From assembly GCA_948144175.1 (NCBI GenBank), contig CANXME010002317.1, positions 2,418,001 through 2,482,000 of the forward strand: a stretch of 64,000 bases of DNA. Direction: 5' to 3'. This DNA is from Closterium sp. NIES-65. Its lineage: Eukaryota > Streptophyta > Zygnematophyceae > Desmidiales > Closteriaceae. How positions within the stretch are numbered: the first letter of the stretch is position 1; every line of letters begins with the position of its first letter. Made by a program: the position numbers and the translations under genes. The notes beneath the pieces are model-generated. The model ran no database searches. It was given only the letters and a program-made list of their open reading frames with translations, and was not told where the DNA came from. This document shows positions 1 through 10,559 of the stretch, in pieces.

Positions 1-1116
1 TCCCTCACCCCCTCCATTCTTCTTTCCAGCACAACCAACCATCCGGTGATGAGTGAAGCAAGGAGGTGCTTGAGGCCTTCTTTCCCCTCCATTCACCTCT
101 GTCCACACTCCCATTCACCCCCCCACCCACCCCCTTTCCATCACTCCCCAGCACAACCATCCATCCGGTGATGAGCTGAGTGCAGCAAGGTGGTGCTGGA
201 AGATTCCTACCCTGCTGCACTCATAAGATTTCTGCCCCATAAACTCTTCCCCTTCCCCTACCGCCTCCCCCACCCGCCCCTATCCATCGCTCCCCAGGAA
301 GTGATGAGCGCAGCAAAGTGGTTTTGAGAATTCTCAAAAACACTCTGCAGCATCAGGAAGTGATGAGCGCAGCAAGGTGGTGCTGAAAGATTTCTACCTT
401 GCTGCACTCAGCTCCATATACTCTTCCCCTACCCCTACCGCCTCCCCCCAACCGCCCTCAATCCATCACTCCCCAGGAAGTGACGAGCGCAGCAAAGTGG
501 TGCTGAAAGATTCCTACCTTGCTGCACTCAGCTCCATATACTCTTCCCCTTCCCCTACCGCCTCCCCCCACCCGCCCCTATCCATCGCTCCCCGGGACGG
601 GATGAGCGCAGCAAAGTGGTGCTTGACGCTCTCTCCTCCATATAGTCCCCCATCCCCCTTTCCCGCCTCCCCCTCAACCCCCCACGCCCGCCCACCTGTA
701 TTTATCTCCCCCCAGGAAGTGATGAGCGCAGCAAAGAGGTGCTGGAAGATTTCTGCCCCATGAACTCTTCCCCTTTCCCTACCGCCTCCCCCTACCCACC
801 CTCTATCTATCCATCTCCCCCCAGGAAGTGATGAACGCAGCAAATAGGTGCTGGAAGATTTCTCCTCCATATCCCCCCCTTCCCCCCCTTCTTCCTCACC
901 CCCTTCTCCCCCCTCTCCCTCACGCGCTTTCCCCCCCACTCCCTCACCCCCGCCGCCTCCCCCTCAACCCTCAACCCCCACCCGCCCCTGTCCATCACTC
1001 CCCAGCAAGTGATGAGCGCAGCAAAGAGGTTCTGGACGCCTTCTTTTCTCGGCAAGGCCGTAGCAGAGGTGTTTTTCCTCCCCTCTACCCCTCCCCCCTC
1101 GTACATCACTCCCCAG
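1..1116 (+). repeat. Array of about 10 partial copies of the start of a coding exon (splice-acceptor side)
   Basis: A unit of roughly 110-120 bp recurs. Each holds a C-rich intron tail with an acceptor-like CCCAG, then the exon start reading SDERSK-(E/V)VL, then C-rich intron again. Copies of the exon start are seen near 45, 165, 297, 357, 476, 596, 716, 827, 1005 and, intact, 1117. Most upstream copies break off within about 30-60 bp of exon sequence or acquire frameshifts; the one at 1005 has an extra T. I read this as serial tandem duplication of the intron/exon boundary of the gene that ends at 2853, not as a separate gene. Confidence 0.8.
322..339. repeat. 18-bp perfect palindrome, core AATT
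   Basis: TTTTGAG, core AATT and CTCAAAA form a perfect palindrome. It sits between two copies of the exon-start repeat, directly after one copy (ending GCAGCAAAGTG) and before the next. It belongs to the family of variable-core palindromes also found in the aconitase introns. Confidence 0.85.
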
Positions 1117-2853
1117 GAAGTGATGAGCGCAGCAAGGAGGTTCTGGACGCCTTCTTTCTCGGCAAGGCCGTAGCAGAGGTGGTATCAGAGCGGTTGGGGT
1201 CGGCTGTGGGAGAGATTCTGAGTGAGGTGGGGAGGCGGCAGGCGGAGCAGCAGCAGCAACTGAAACAGTTTCAGGTGAGCTGGTGTGTCTAGAGCAAGTG
1301 AATCCAGAGGTGGTATTGGTTTTTGTATGAGCAGGTGGGGTCGGCTGTGGGAGAGATTTTGAGTGAGGTGGGGAGGCGGCAGGCGGAGCAGCAGCAGCAG
1401 CAACCGAAACAGTTCCAGGTGAGCCGGTGTGTCTCGAGCAAGTCAATCAGAGGAAGCATTGGTTGGTAGGAGTGAGATTCAGAAGTGGGAAGGTGCCAGG
1501 CGGAGCAGCAGCAGCAGCAGCAACCGAAACAGTTCCAGGTGAGCCGATGTGTCTCGAGCAAGTCAATCAGAGGAGGCATTGGTTGGTAGGAGTGAGATTC
1601 GGAAGTGGGGAGATGGCAGGCGGAGCAGCAGCAGCAGCAACTGAAACAGTTTCAGGTGAGCCGATGTGTCTCGAGCAAGTCAATCAGAGGAGGCATTGGT
1701 TGGTAGGAGTGAGATTCAGAAGTGGGGAGATGGCAGGCGGAGCAGCAGCAGCAACCGAAACAGTTCCAGGTGAGCCGATGTGTCTCGACCAAGTCAATCA
1801 GAGGAGGCAATGGTTGGTAGGAGTGAGCAACTGAAACAGTTTCAGGTGAGCCGATGTGTCTCGAGCAAGTCAATCAGAGGAGGCATTGGTTGGTAGGAGT
1901 GAGATTCAGAAGTGGGGAGATGGCAGGCGGAGCAGCAGCAGCAACCGAAACAGTTCCAGGTGAGCCGATGTGTCTCGACCAAGTCAATCAGAGGAGGCAA
2001 TGGTTGGTAGGAGTGAGATTCAGAAGTGGGGAGATGGCAGGCGGAGCAGCAGCAGCAACTGAAACAGTTTCAGGTGAGCCGATGTGTCTCGAGCAAGTCA
2101 ATCAGAGGAGGCAATGGTTGGTAGGAGTGAGATTCAGAAGTGGGGAGATGGCAGGCGGAGCAGCAGCAGCAGCAACTGAAACAGTTTCAGGTGAGCCGAT
2201 GTGTCTCGAGCAAGTCAATCAGAGGAGGCAATGGTTGGTAGGAGTGAGATTCAGAAGTGGGGAGATGGCAGGCGGAGCAGCAGCAGCAGCAACTGAAACA
2301 GTTTCAGGTGAGCCGATGTGTCTCGAGCAAGTCAATCAGAGGAGGCATTGGTTGGTAGGAGTGAGATTCAGAAGTGGGAAGGTGCCAGGCGGAGCAGCAG
2401 CAGCAGCAACTGAAGCAGTTCCAGGTGAGCAACTGAGGCCTTATGCAGAGTAACAGAGGTTTTTTCTACAACCGGCGTGTCTTCAAGCAAGTCAAGCCAG
2501 AGACTATGTTGGTAGGCAGGAGCGAGTGGGATCGGCTGTGGGGGAGATTCTCAGTGAAGTGGGGAGGCGGCAGACGGAGCAGCAGCAGCAACTGAAACAG
2601 TTCCAGGTGAGCTTTTGAGGTGTGATACAGAAGTGTTTTCTACTGGCCTGACTCAGATCTTTATCAGACTTGGAAGCAGCTTGCGTCTAACTCTCCACAT
2701 ATGGGAGAGTTAGCAGTGTTTGTTAAGCCAACACAGAGTGTATGTTGAATCAATTTGACTGTTTGTGCCATCTTCATTCACATCTGACAGGAGGAGGTGA
2801 AAGAGAGAGCAAGGGAGGCGTTGGAACGGGCAGCCAAGGATGCCAAACGATAA
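1117..2853 (+). CDS. 3' end of a small gene, probable plastid DUF6825-type protein (partial)
   Basis: Two exons can be joined. The penultimate exon (1117-1274) follows a CCCCAG acceptor and ends CAG before GTGAGC. The last exon (2791-2853) follows TGACAG and ends in TAA. The junction is phase 0. The predicted C-terminus has a helix around AFFLGKAVAEVVSERLGSAV, a Gln-rich stretch and a charged tail ending AAKDAKR. From memory this resembles the small plant plastid-envelope family DUF6825 (Arabidopsis At1g42960 type); that assignment is tentative. The 5' exons lie left of the window. The alternative donors of the array at 1275-2606 could in principle be used. The 184 bp between the last array copy and exon 2791 look like ordinary intron. 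Confidence 0.6.
1275..2606 (+). repeat. Array of 11 partial copies of an exon end (splice-donor side), 114-117 bp units
   Basis: After the intact exon, its 3' end (GGAGCAGCAGCAG... up to CAG) and the following intron start (GTGAGCCGATGTGTCTCG) are repeated. Donor-like CAG|GTGAGC sites fall at 1275 (intact), 1419, 1539, 1656, 1770, 1846, 1960, 2074, 2191, 2308, 2425 and 2607. Spacing is mostly 114 or 117 bp and varies with the number of CAG triplets. The copies at about 1337-1418 and 2526-2606 retain a longer piece of exon (GSAVGEILSEVGRRQ). Because the units are multiples of three, the array reads open in another frame for up to 199 codons. I regard that as a by-product. Confidence 0.85.
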
Positions 2854-2954
2854 GCAGGATCTTGAGGTTGACATGGGGTTCTTCTGGTTAGCAACTGTAC
2901 CTACCGCATGTTATTGGGTGACTGGTGTTTGAAGCCATATCAAAACCCCTCCAC

Positions 2955-3064
2955 TGTCAGAATGAGGAATGGATGTTGCATTGATGTTGGTTGGGGTACA
3001 TATGACAAACCCTAACTTCTGTACCCCCTAACACAAACCTCACTACAGGCTACAACATTCGACA
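2955..3064 (-). repeat. 3' LTR of Copia-1
   Basis: 110 bp, TG...CA ends, matched by the copy at 9993-10102 except at two positions (C/G at the tenth base of the CATATGACAAAC segment and C/G in CCCTAACACA). It is flanked on the left by target duplication TCCAC. Confidence 0.95.
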
Positions 3065-3269
3065 CACCCCCATAGCCTAAGTGAGGGGTGTCTAGCAAAA
3101 ACAAAAAAAGAGTACGGTCACAAGACCAGTCCAAAAGAAAACAAAGCTCAAGGTGGATCACAACGTCACCACACACTCTGAGCACAAGCAACAGTGGCCA
3201 CAAGGCCAGTCCAAGAGATCACAAGTATATATAGTAAGTGTACAGACGAAGCAGGCAATAAACTCAAGT

Positions 3270-6200
3270 CTACGCATGACTAGAACCTGTGTCAACAAGG
3301 CCTAACTGCACACAACACCTCTGGTGGTCACAAGGCGGAAGCGCCTTGGTGAAGATGTCTGCAGTGTTGGCCTCGGACTCTACAAACTCGAAGCGAGCCT
3401 GTCCACGCCTCTGCAACTCTCGCAGAAGAAAGTACCTGACGTGAATGTGCTTCACTCTGCTCTCCAGTCGCGGCTCACGACAGAGGAGGATCGACGCCTT
3501 GTTGTCAGTAAACAAGGTCGGTGCAGAGCTCGGCCGCTCACCAAGGTCGGCGAGCAAGAAGGTCAACCACCGTAACTCCTGTGCCGCCATGGCACCAGCG
3601 TAAATCTCAGCCTCAGCTGTAGAGGTCGAGACAGAAGAGGAGCGCGTGGAACGCCAGGAAACAGCTCCAGAACCCAGACTGAAACAGTACCTCTGAGTAG
3701 ACCTGTGAGTCTCAGCGTCGTCAGCGTAAGAGGAGTCACAGTGACCAGTGAGTACGACAGACTGCTGCCCTCCAAGAACTAGCCCCACGCCTGATGTAGT
3801 CGCTAGGTATTTCGCCACCCTCACAGCTGCCGTCCAGTGAACAGGACGGTGTCTCCCTGGCGCAACAAAGCGCGCAAGGATGCTGAGAGGGAAGGCGAGG
3901 TCCGGGCGAGTACAAGTCATCAGGTACATGAGGCAACCCACAAGCTCTGCGTAGGGACCACTAGGCTCAAACGGCTCGTCAGGAAAGGGACCAGTGAGTC
4001 TGTGGTCAACAGCTAGAGGTGTGCGCTGTACGGTGGAGTGCTGAAGCCCGAACCGCTGAAGGACCTGCTGCACCATGTGTGACTGTGAGAGTGTAATGGT
4101 GCGAGCGGCTCTGTCCCTGGTGATCTGCAGGCCAAGGTAGTGGCGCAGCTCACCAAGATCAGTGCACGTGTGTCTCTTCTGCAGTTCGGACTTCACGTCT
4201 GCCAAAGCAACCCTGTCCGAAGTGGCGAAAACGAGGTCGTCGACGTAGACCAGAACAAAGAACGGTGTGGAGCCACGACGAACGAACAGCGACGGGTCGG
4301 CAGAAGACGGCTGGAACCCAAGGTCAGAGAGGGTAGAACGCAGAGTGTCGTGCCACTCACGAGGGGCCTGGCGAAGACCGTAAACAGGTCGCCTCAGCCT
4401 CCACTGGGTCCCAGGAGGGAAAGTGCCAGTGAAGGCCGAGGGACGACGCAACCAGACCTCCTCGTGTAGGCTGCCCTGAAGGAAAGCAGTGGAGAAGTCG
4501 AGAGAGTGTAACTCGTAGTCTCTCTGTGCTGCTACGTGTAGTAACACCCGAAGAGTGGTCATCTTCGGGGTAGGTGCGAAGGTCTGAAAGAAGTCAACTC
4601 CCTCGCGCTGACTGAAACCTCTAGCCACGTAGCGCGCCTTGAAGACCGAGGGAGATCCCGGTGGCCGCTTCACCCTGTAGATCCACATGCCGTCGACTAC
4701 GTTCGCCCCAGGGGGGGGAACCTCATCGACGTAGGTGCCTGTGGATCTGTAGGAGGCCATCTCTGCGTCCATGGCAGCTCTCCACTGAGAGGCCCAAGGC
4801 CGTGACACTGCCTCAGCGTAAGTGCGAGGAGTCGGAATGTCAAGGGCGTCGGGGTCACCCTCAGGGGCGAGGAGCATGGCACAAAGATGAGGGGAAGCGG
4901 CCGCCAGGAACTCTAGCTCAAACTGCCTGTCCTCTAGGGCGTCACAGCCAAGGGCAGACACACCCCCGACGGCCAGAGGACTGGTAGGAGGAGCAGCCAC
5001 AAGCGTGGTGGCGTAGTCAAGGCGGCGGGTAGAGGCAAAGTCAGTAACTGCGGCAGTAAGAGCGGACACAGAGGACACAGAGGCACGAGGGTGAGTAACA
5101 AGAGAGGCGAGAACACGAGAGAGAACAGGACGGTACGTGCGGTAGTAGTCAGTGACAGGAGTAGGGAGCGACACAGTGAGGGCCGACTCAGGAGGAGACG
5201 GAAGCACAGACTGAGATGGACGAGGTGGACTAGAAAGAAGGAAGGCAGTACGAAGGTCAGTGAAGGGAACAGGAGACGAGGGACGAGCACGAGGGGAGCG
5301 ACGAGTAGCCCAAGAACGAGACGGAGGAGGAGAGGACAAAGGCGGAGAACTGGGGAAAACAGCGGGGGAGGAGTCAGGAGGAGGAAACGTGGGACCGTAG
5401 ACAGGAGGAGAGGCGGAGGAGGGAGGAGAAGGGGAGGGGAGACCAAGGATCCAAAGACCCGAGACAGGAGGAGGAAGTGGCTGCTGCTGCTGCGGCTGCG
5501 ACTGCTGCTGCTGCGGACGCGGCTGCTGCTGGGACTGCTGCTCCTGCGGGTCCAGCTGCTGCTGCTGCTCCTCCAGCCGCTGTAACTCCCTCTCCTCTCT
5601 CTCCAACGCCAGCTGCTCGTCACGGGCACGGCGAACACGAGCCTGGTGCCTAGTCGGGTAGGGGTGGGGGGGTGGAGTAGTGTCCGAAGCAGCGGCAGCT
5701 CCAGAGTCCACCTCAGAAGAACTAGGCGCACCACCCCCAGAGGCAGCACTAACACCAGCTCCAGAACCAGGCTCACCTGAACCCGAAGGAGGCGCACCCT
5801 CACCCCCAGACGCAGCACCCCCAGTGTCCGCGCGGCCAGCACCAGCTCCCGGACAACAAGAGTCCTCTGCACCCACCGGGTCAGCTCCAACTCCAGAACC
5901 AGAAACTCCAGCTCCAACCCCAGCTCCAACTCCAGCACCCCCAGAACCAGAAACTCCAGTGCCAACTCCAGCTCCAACTCCAGCTCCAACTCCAGCACCC
6001 CCAGAACTAGAAACCGGTACAGGAACAGGCGCCGCACCAACCTCTCGAGAGCTAGCACCAGCGGCACGCTGCGAGGAGGACTGTGGGGAGGGAGGCTGTA
6101 CCGGAGGGGCTACCGAAGGAGGAGGGGTAGCCTGGGACACACCTGACGGGGCTGGACCAGGGGGGGGAGGCTGTACCGGGGGAGCAGGAGGGGGAACGGC

Positions 6201-9200
6201 AGTCAGGAAGAGGGGGGGAGGAGGAACCGGGAGACCTCGACTGGGGTACCTGACGTAGTACGGAGTGGACTCCTCGAAACGGACGTCACGGGAGTCAAAG
6301 AACCGGTGAGAGGGAGGGTGGTAAAAGGTGAAGTCAGAGGAGTCCTCAGGGAAACCAAGGAAGACACAGGGGACGGCACGAGGCGAGAGCTTGTCCGCGG
6401 AGGTGTCGCGGACAAGAGCCAAGCACCCCCAGACACGAAACCGCGACGCAACACCAGGGGACCCTGTCCAAAGACTGGTCGGTGAAACCTCTGGTCGAGA
6501 GACACGTGGCCAGAGGTTCAGCTGGTGCGCGGCGTACCTGACCGCGTAGGGCCACAGAAAATGGGGGGCACAGGCGTGAGTCAGGGAGGTGCGGGCGATC
6601 TCCATGACCAGGCCTATGCGGCGCTCAGCAACCCCATTCTGCTGTGGGGACTCTGGAAGCGTCCAGGACTGACGAATGCCCTGCTCGCGACAGAATCCAG
6701 CGAGAATGCCGGAGCGAAACTCACCCCCACGGTCGGAGTGGAGACAGCTGACACGACGACCACGAGTGTCCTCAGTGGTGAGCAACCACCTGATCAGCGT
6801 AGAAGTCACCTCAGACTTCTTTGCCAGAGGGAACACTGTGGTGTAGCGGGAGAAGTCGTCAACTACCACCAGAAAGTAACGCTCACGCTCAGGGCCTAGA
6901 CGAGGGGCTGGGCCCCAGACGTCCAAGTGAAGCGTCTCAAAAGGCTCAGTGGCCGGACGAAGGGAGGAGGAGTGAGGGGTGGCGCGCAGCCTACCCTCGA
7001 CGCAGGGACTACACGGCAGCGCAGGCGAAGGCGGCAGCGACGGCAAGACACGTGGGAGGCCTAGGACAAGACGCTGACTAGACATAGCGCGCAGACGTGG
7101 AAGGGACGGGTGCCCCATCCGGTGGTGCCACAGAACGGTGGGGTGGGCAAGCGACCGGCAGGAGCACGACGCAGCGACTGGAACAGACGTAGGAACCTGA
7201 CACGACACAGACACCTGGGGGGACGTAGCAGCCTGGTGAGACGCGGGGACCCGAACGGGGGGGGGAACCGGGGGCAGTGGCAGTAGGGGGGGCTGCTGCT
7301 GCGGCTGCTGCTGCGGCGCACGCGGGCCAGTGTGAAGAGTGTAGAGACCCGAGCCCGGCTCAGCAGTAAAGGTAGCAAGAGGCTGGTAAGAGTCTCCGTC
7401 AACACACACCGCAGTCTCTCCAGAAGGCTCAAACCACACACCCACGTGCTGACTCACGAGGGGTCGCACGCCCACCAAGTTCCGGGAGAACGAGGGGACG
7501 TGAAACCCAGTGAGAGACCCGGAGGGAGCAGCAGGACACGGTAAAGTGGTAGTGTGACGTGCAGTGACTGGTCCCGTAGTGGGATCAGCCAACGCAACTG
7601 AAACAGGCGCAGGAAGTGGTGTAAGTGTCGTGCTGTCCCGGAAGAAGCAGTGGGAGGCTCCAGAGTCCAGCGTGAACGACAGCGAAGCGTCCTCTGAGGT
7701 AGTCGCTGGTCTAGAGTCTACACAAGAACCTACACTAGCAACAGGCAACTGAGCAAGACTAGCACCTAAGCTAACAACACCAGAGTAAACAGAGTCAGAA
7801 ACACTAGAGTCAACAACAGCATACATAGCATGAGGAGCACTAATCAGATCAACTAACTGCTCAGCAGACATGCCCCACAGAGCGGAGCCGTAGCGCTGAA
7901 CCAGAGGAAGCCAGTCAGGAGCAGGACCGCCAACCCCGTAGGCCAACCGGACCGTGTCAGTGAGCTGAGCAAAGCACTGACCAGGGGGGTGAAAGCGGCC
8001 ACAAGGGTGGCCCCGACGAGGACCTGCCTGAACCTGGTAGGGGCAGGGAGGGTAAGCAGCACCGCGCTGGGGCTGACGCAGCCCCGACCCCGGAGCCAGC
8101 TGCTGACGCTGCTGCTGCTGAGGCTGCTGGGAGGAAAGGGGCTGCTGCTGCTGCTGAAGGTGCTGCTGACGCTGAGCCTGGTACCACGCCGCTGCTCCAC
8201 CTAGCGGGGCCGGCAGTACAGGAGGCGACTGACGAGCTCGAGGGTCGCCGCCACCAGCAGGTGCAGTGGAGTCACCAGCCGCTGCACGAGGGGTCTCTCC
8301 AGACGCTGCACTCCCACCACCGCCAGTCGCAACAGCACCCCCACTACCTCCGCTACCTCCGCCTCCACCTCCACCGGAACCACCTTTCTTGCCCCCCCTG
8401 CCGCGGGACCGCGACGCAGTCGTAACAGCAGCCGCAGTCGCGTCAGTAGCGGCAGTGGCAAGAGAGGCAGTGAAGGTGGGTAACTGCGGGACTGTGCACC
8501 CGTGGAAGAGTGGGGGGGACACAGTACCAGAGGCGGCAGCTACCGAACGAAGGTTGCTCTCGACGTCCTTGAGTGCAGACTCAAGGACCTCGATAGTCAG
8601 CTCACTAGGGTGCTTCAGCAGAAGCGCGTCACGAACGGAGGCAAGGCGGTCAGGGAGGCTAGTGGCGATGAAATAGACAGTAATCGCCATGGGGGGAGGA
8701 AGCAGTGCAAGCTGTGCCTCAGTGCAAGCAGCGCGGTAACTAGCGTCGAGCGAGCGGAGGTGAGCGATCAAGTCAGCAGAGCGCTCAAACGAGGCAAGAT
8801 CAGGAAACAGGAACGGGAGGAAAAGACAGCCAAGAGAGACAGTAGCGGGAGTAGAGTAGCGGGCCTTAATCGCAGTGAGGTACGCAGCAGCGGTGCGAAC
8901 CTGAGTAAAGTGGACCTCCTCGGACTCAGGGAGGAGGCTGCTGAGTGCGATGCAGGCCGCAGCGTCACGCGACGTCCAAGCCGTCCGGTCAGCGCGCTGA
9001 CGGGCAAAGCGAGCCGTAGCAGCGTCGTCAGGAGCAGGGCCTAAAGCGGTAGGCTCGGGGGGCTCGGGGAGGTCACTAGTAGCGTGTGACCAGAGGGTCT
9101 CGCCCCCCTGGACCTGACTCTCTAACAGACGACGAGCGCGAAGAAGCCAGACGGAAAAGTCAAGGGGTCTACCGTCAGCGTCGAAACGAAGAACTCGCGG

Positions 9201-9209
9201 AGTCGCCAT
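3270..9209 (-). CDS. Copia-1 gag-pol polyprotein, intact
   Basis: A single uninterrupted frame of 1979 codons. I choose the Met at 9209 (MATPRVLRFD) because Copia-D starts with the same MATP motif; an upstream in-frame Met at 9245 is less likely. Order of domains: gag with a UBN2-like region (to about residue 230), a Gly-rich stretch, an unusual Cys-His motif C-x13-C-x3-H-x4-C (about residue 400), aspartic protease DSGAS (about 516), integrase with HRMGHPS (about 696), LDVWGPAP, HSDRGGEF and NGVAERR, a Pro/Gly/Gln-rich linker, reverse transcriptase with YVDDLV (about 1653), and RNase H ending in TDNKAS (about 1903). The frame is open throughout, so this copy could be autonomous. Confidence 0.95.
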   Translation of the reverse strand: MATPRVLRFDADGRPLDFSVWLLRARRLLESQVQGGETLWSHATSDLPEPPEPTALGPAPDDAATARFARQRADRTAWTSRDAAACIALSSLLPESEEVHFTQVRTAAAYLTAIKARYSTPATVSLGCLFLPFLFPDLASFERSADLIAHLRSLDASYRAACTEAQLALLPPPMAITVYFIATSLPDRLASVRDALLLKHPSELTIEVLESALKDVESNLRSVAAASGTVSPPLFHGCTVPQLPTFTASLATAATDATAAAVTTASRSRGRGGKKGGSGGGGGGGSGGSGGAVATGGGGSAASGETPRAAAGDSTAPAGGGDPRARQSPPVLPAPLGGAAAWYQAQRQQHLQQQQQPLSSQQPQQQQRQQLAPGSGLRQPQRGAAYPPCPYQVQAGPRRGHPCGRFHPPGQCFAQLTDTVRLAYGVGGPAPDWLPLVQRYGSALWGMSAEQLVDLISAPHAMYAVVDSSVSDSVYSGVVSLGASLAQLPVASVGSCVDSRPATTSEDASLSFTLDSGASHCFFRDSTTLTPLPAPVSVALADPTTGPVTARHTTTLPCPAAPSGSLTGFHVPSFSRNLVGVRPLVSQHVGVWFEPSGETAVCVDGDSYQPLATFTAEPGSGLYTLHTGPRAPQQQPQQQPPLLPLPPVPPPVRVPASHQAATSPQVSVSCQVPTSVPVAASCSCRSLAHPTVLWHHRMGHPSLPRLRAMSSQRLVLGLPRVLPSLPPSPALPCSPCVEGRLRATPHSSSLRPATEPFETLHLDVWGPAPRLGPERERYFLVVVDDFSRYTTVFPLAKKSEVTSTLIRWLLTTEDTRGRRVSCLHSDRGGEFRSGILAGFCREQGIRQSWTLPESPQQNGVAERRIGLVMEIARTSLTHACAPHFLWPYAVRYAAHQLNLWPRVSRPEVSPTSLWTGSPGVASRFRVWGCLALVRDTSADKLSPRAVPCVFLGFPEDSSDFTFYHPPSHRFFDSRDVRFEESTPYYVRYPSRGLPVPPPPLFLTAVPPPAPPVQPPPPGPAPSGVSQATPPPSVAPPVQPPSPQSSSQRAAGASSREVGAAPVPVPVSSSGGAGVGAGVGAGVGTGVSGSGGAGVGAGVGAGVSGSGVGADPVGAEDSCCPGAGAGRADTGGAASGGEGAPPSGSGEPGSGAGVSAASGGGAPSSSEVDSGAAAASDTTPPPHPYPTRHQARVRRARDEQLALEREERELQRLEEQQQQLDPQEQQSQQQPRPQQQQSQPQQQQPLPPPVSGLWILGLPSPSPPSSASPPVYGPTFPPPDSSPAVFPSSPPLSSPPPSRSWATRRSPRARPSSPVPFTDLRTAFLLSSPPRPSQSVLPSPPESALTVSLPTPVTDYYRTYRPVLSRVLASLVTHPRASVSSVSALTAAVTDFASTRRLDYATTLVAAPPTSPLAVGGVSALGCDALEDRQFELEFLAAASPHLCAMLLAPEGDPDALDIPTPRTYAEAVSRPWASQWRAAMDAEMASYRSTGTYVDEVPPPGANVVDGMWIYRVKRPPGSPSVFKARYVARGFSQREGVDFFQTFAPTPKMTTLRVLLHVAAQRDYELHSLDFSTAFLQGSLHEEVWLRRPSAFTGTFPPGTQWRLRRPVYGLRQAPREWHDTLRSTLSDLGFQPSSADPSLFVRRGSTPFFVLVYVDDLVFATSDRVALADVKSELQKRHTCTDLGELRHYLGLQITRDRAARTITLSQSHMVQQVLQRFGLQHSTVQRTPLAVDHRLTGPFPDEPFEPSGPYAELVGCLMYLMTCTRPDLAFPLSILARFVAPGRHRPVHWTAAVRVAKYLATTSGVGLVLGGQQSVVLTGHCDSSYADDAETHRSTQRYCFSLGSGAVSWRSTRSSSVSTSTAEAEIYAGAMAAQELRWLTFLLADLGERPSSAPTLFTDNKASILLCREPRLESRVKHIHVRYFLLRELQRRGQARFEFVESEANTADIFTKALPPCDHQRCCVQLGLVDTGSSHA

Positions 9210-9249
9210 AGTGAGAACCAACGCGAACGAACAGGCGAGTAACAACCGG

Positions 9250-9965
9250 GGGGGAAGAGGACTCGGTCGCAGCGGAAGAGCGGGCTAGGGCGACGGGCCA
9301 AAACGTAGGGTAGGGCAACGGGCCAGGGCCTAGGGTAGGGCGACGGGCCAGAGCCTAGGGAGGGCGACGGGCCAGGGCCTAGGGAGGGCGACGGGCTAGG
9401 GCCTAGGGAGGGCGACGCGACGGGGGAAAGGGCGGGAGCGACGCGACGGGGCAGGGCGACGCGACGGGACAGGGCGACGCGACGGGGCAGGGCGGCGCGA
9501 CGGAGCAGGGCGACGGGACAGGGCAGGGCGACGCGACGGGGTAGGGCGACGCGACGGGACAGGGCGACGGGACGGGACAGGGCGACGCGACGGGACGGGA
9601 CAGGGCAACGCGACGGGACAGGGCGACGCGACGGGACGGGACAGGGCGACGCGACGGGACAGGGCGACGGTACGGGACAGGGCGACGCGACGGGACAGGG
9701 CGACGGGACAGGGCAGGGCGACGCGACGGGACAGGGGGGGGAACAGGCGGGCGCGACGCGACGGGGGGAACAGGCGCGACGCGACGGGGGGAACGGGCGC
9801 GACGCGACGGGGGGAACGGGCGCGACGCGACAGGGGGAACGGGCGCGACGCGACGGGGGAGATGATGCTAGGCTCGGTACTAGGCGCGGTAACAACTAAA
9901 CTGGTACGAACGAGAGGTAGGATCAGGCTCGGGAGGTACGAACGGAGAACGGAGGAACGGGATCC
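9250..9965 (-). repeat. GC-rich tandem-repeat leader of Copia-1
   Basis: The leader between primer site and gag start is built from short repeats around GGCGACGCGACGGGACAG and, nearer gag, GGCCAGGGCCTAGGGAGGGCGAC. It is open in several frames on the minus strand, but the Arg/Pro/Ser-only translations look like repeat artefacts. Confidence 0.8.
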
Positions 9966-9992
9966 CACAGGATCCTAACCTAGCTGATACCA

Positions 9993-10102
9993 TGTCAGAA
10001 TGAGGAATGGATGTTGCATTGATGTTGGTTGGGGTACATATGACAAACGCTAACTTCTGTACCCCCTAAGACAAACCTCACTACAGGCTACAACATTCGA
10101 CA
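9993..10102 (-). repeat. 5' LTR of Copia-1
   Basis: 110 bp. It is followed by target duplication TCCAC (10103-10107) and, on the minus strand, by the primer site at 9979-9992. Confidence 0.95.
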
Positions 10103-10107
10103 TCCAC

Positions 10108-10559
10108 CTCCATTGATGCGGGCACACTGGGTCTAGAAGATGAAACGTGCCAATACAAAGTAGCTGGCAAACCCTTACTGTTGCAGTGCGACTCAAATGT
10201 AAAGCACAGTACTAGCATGTCAGCAGATAAAATAAATCTAATATATTCACAAAACGACCAACAATACAAGATTTGAGGATAAGCAATGGCTGCTAGAACA
10301 ATCAATGGGTAATGTGAGAGCAAGGAGGTGTCTACTCTGACTGCCTACTTTCATGCACCTCCAGTCCATCCAGACAGACCTCATTCTGGTCCAGATTGAA
10401 TCACGCAAAAGTCTCCTCTTTAGACTTTCCATGTCTCCGACTGCCTATACTCCCTCCAGGGATATTTCTTCTGGGAAAATAATGGACTCCCAGCAGCAGC
10501 AAGTGACCGTTTCCAGTCATTCTCTTTTCTTGCACAATAGAAGTGCCAGATTTTGGCAT
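10108..10559. other. Intergenic DNA, probable 3' flank of the eL19-like gene
   Basis: AT-richer unique sequence between the Copia-1 target duplication and the eL19-like stop codon. I see no coding signal on either strand beyond short chance frames. Confidence 0.5.

Larger units (their letters stand above)
2955..10102 (-). mobile_element. Copia-1: complete Ty1/copia LTR retrotransposon with 110-bp LTRs
   Basis: Two 110-bp direct repeats (2955-3064 and 9993-10102) begin TGTCAG and end TTCGACA and differ at two positions by eye. The 5-bp target duplication TCCAC is present at 2950-2954 and 10103-10107. Transcription runs right to left. A primer site TGGTATCAGCTAGG (partial initiator-Met-tRNA match) abuts the right LTR at 9979-9992, and a purine run (minus strand TATGGGGGTG) abuts the left LTR. 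The element lies just downstream of the small gene ending at 2853. The very short LTRs and the long repeat-rich leader are shared with Copia-C and Copia-D, so the three are one lineage. Confidence 0.95.

Noticed and set aside
1275..2606. CRISPR-like regular array
   Set aside because: The repeats are 114-117 bp with embedded exon ends and splice donors, without spacer/repeat alternation. The context is eukaryotic.
4934..6067. Long minus and plus strand open frames within Copia-1 (for example 377 codons)
   Set aside because: They overlap the intact polyprotein in other frames, consist of low-complexity Leu/Arg/Ser strings, and arise from GC-rich codon bias.
9122..9968. 257- and 190-codon minus-strand frames in the Copia-1 leader
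   Set aside because: They are translations of short tandem repeats (Arg/Pro/Ser/Val only) upstream of the real gag start.
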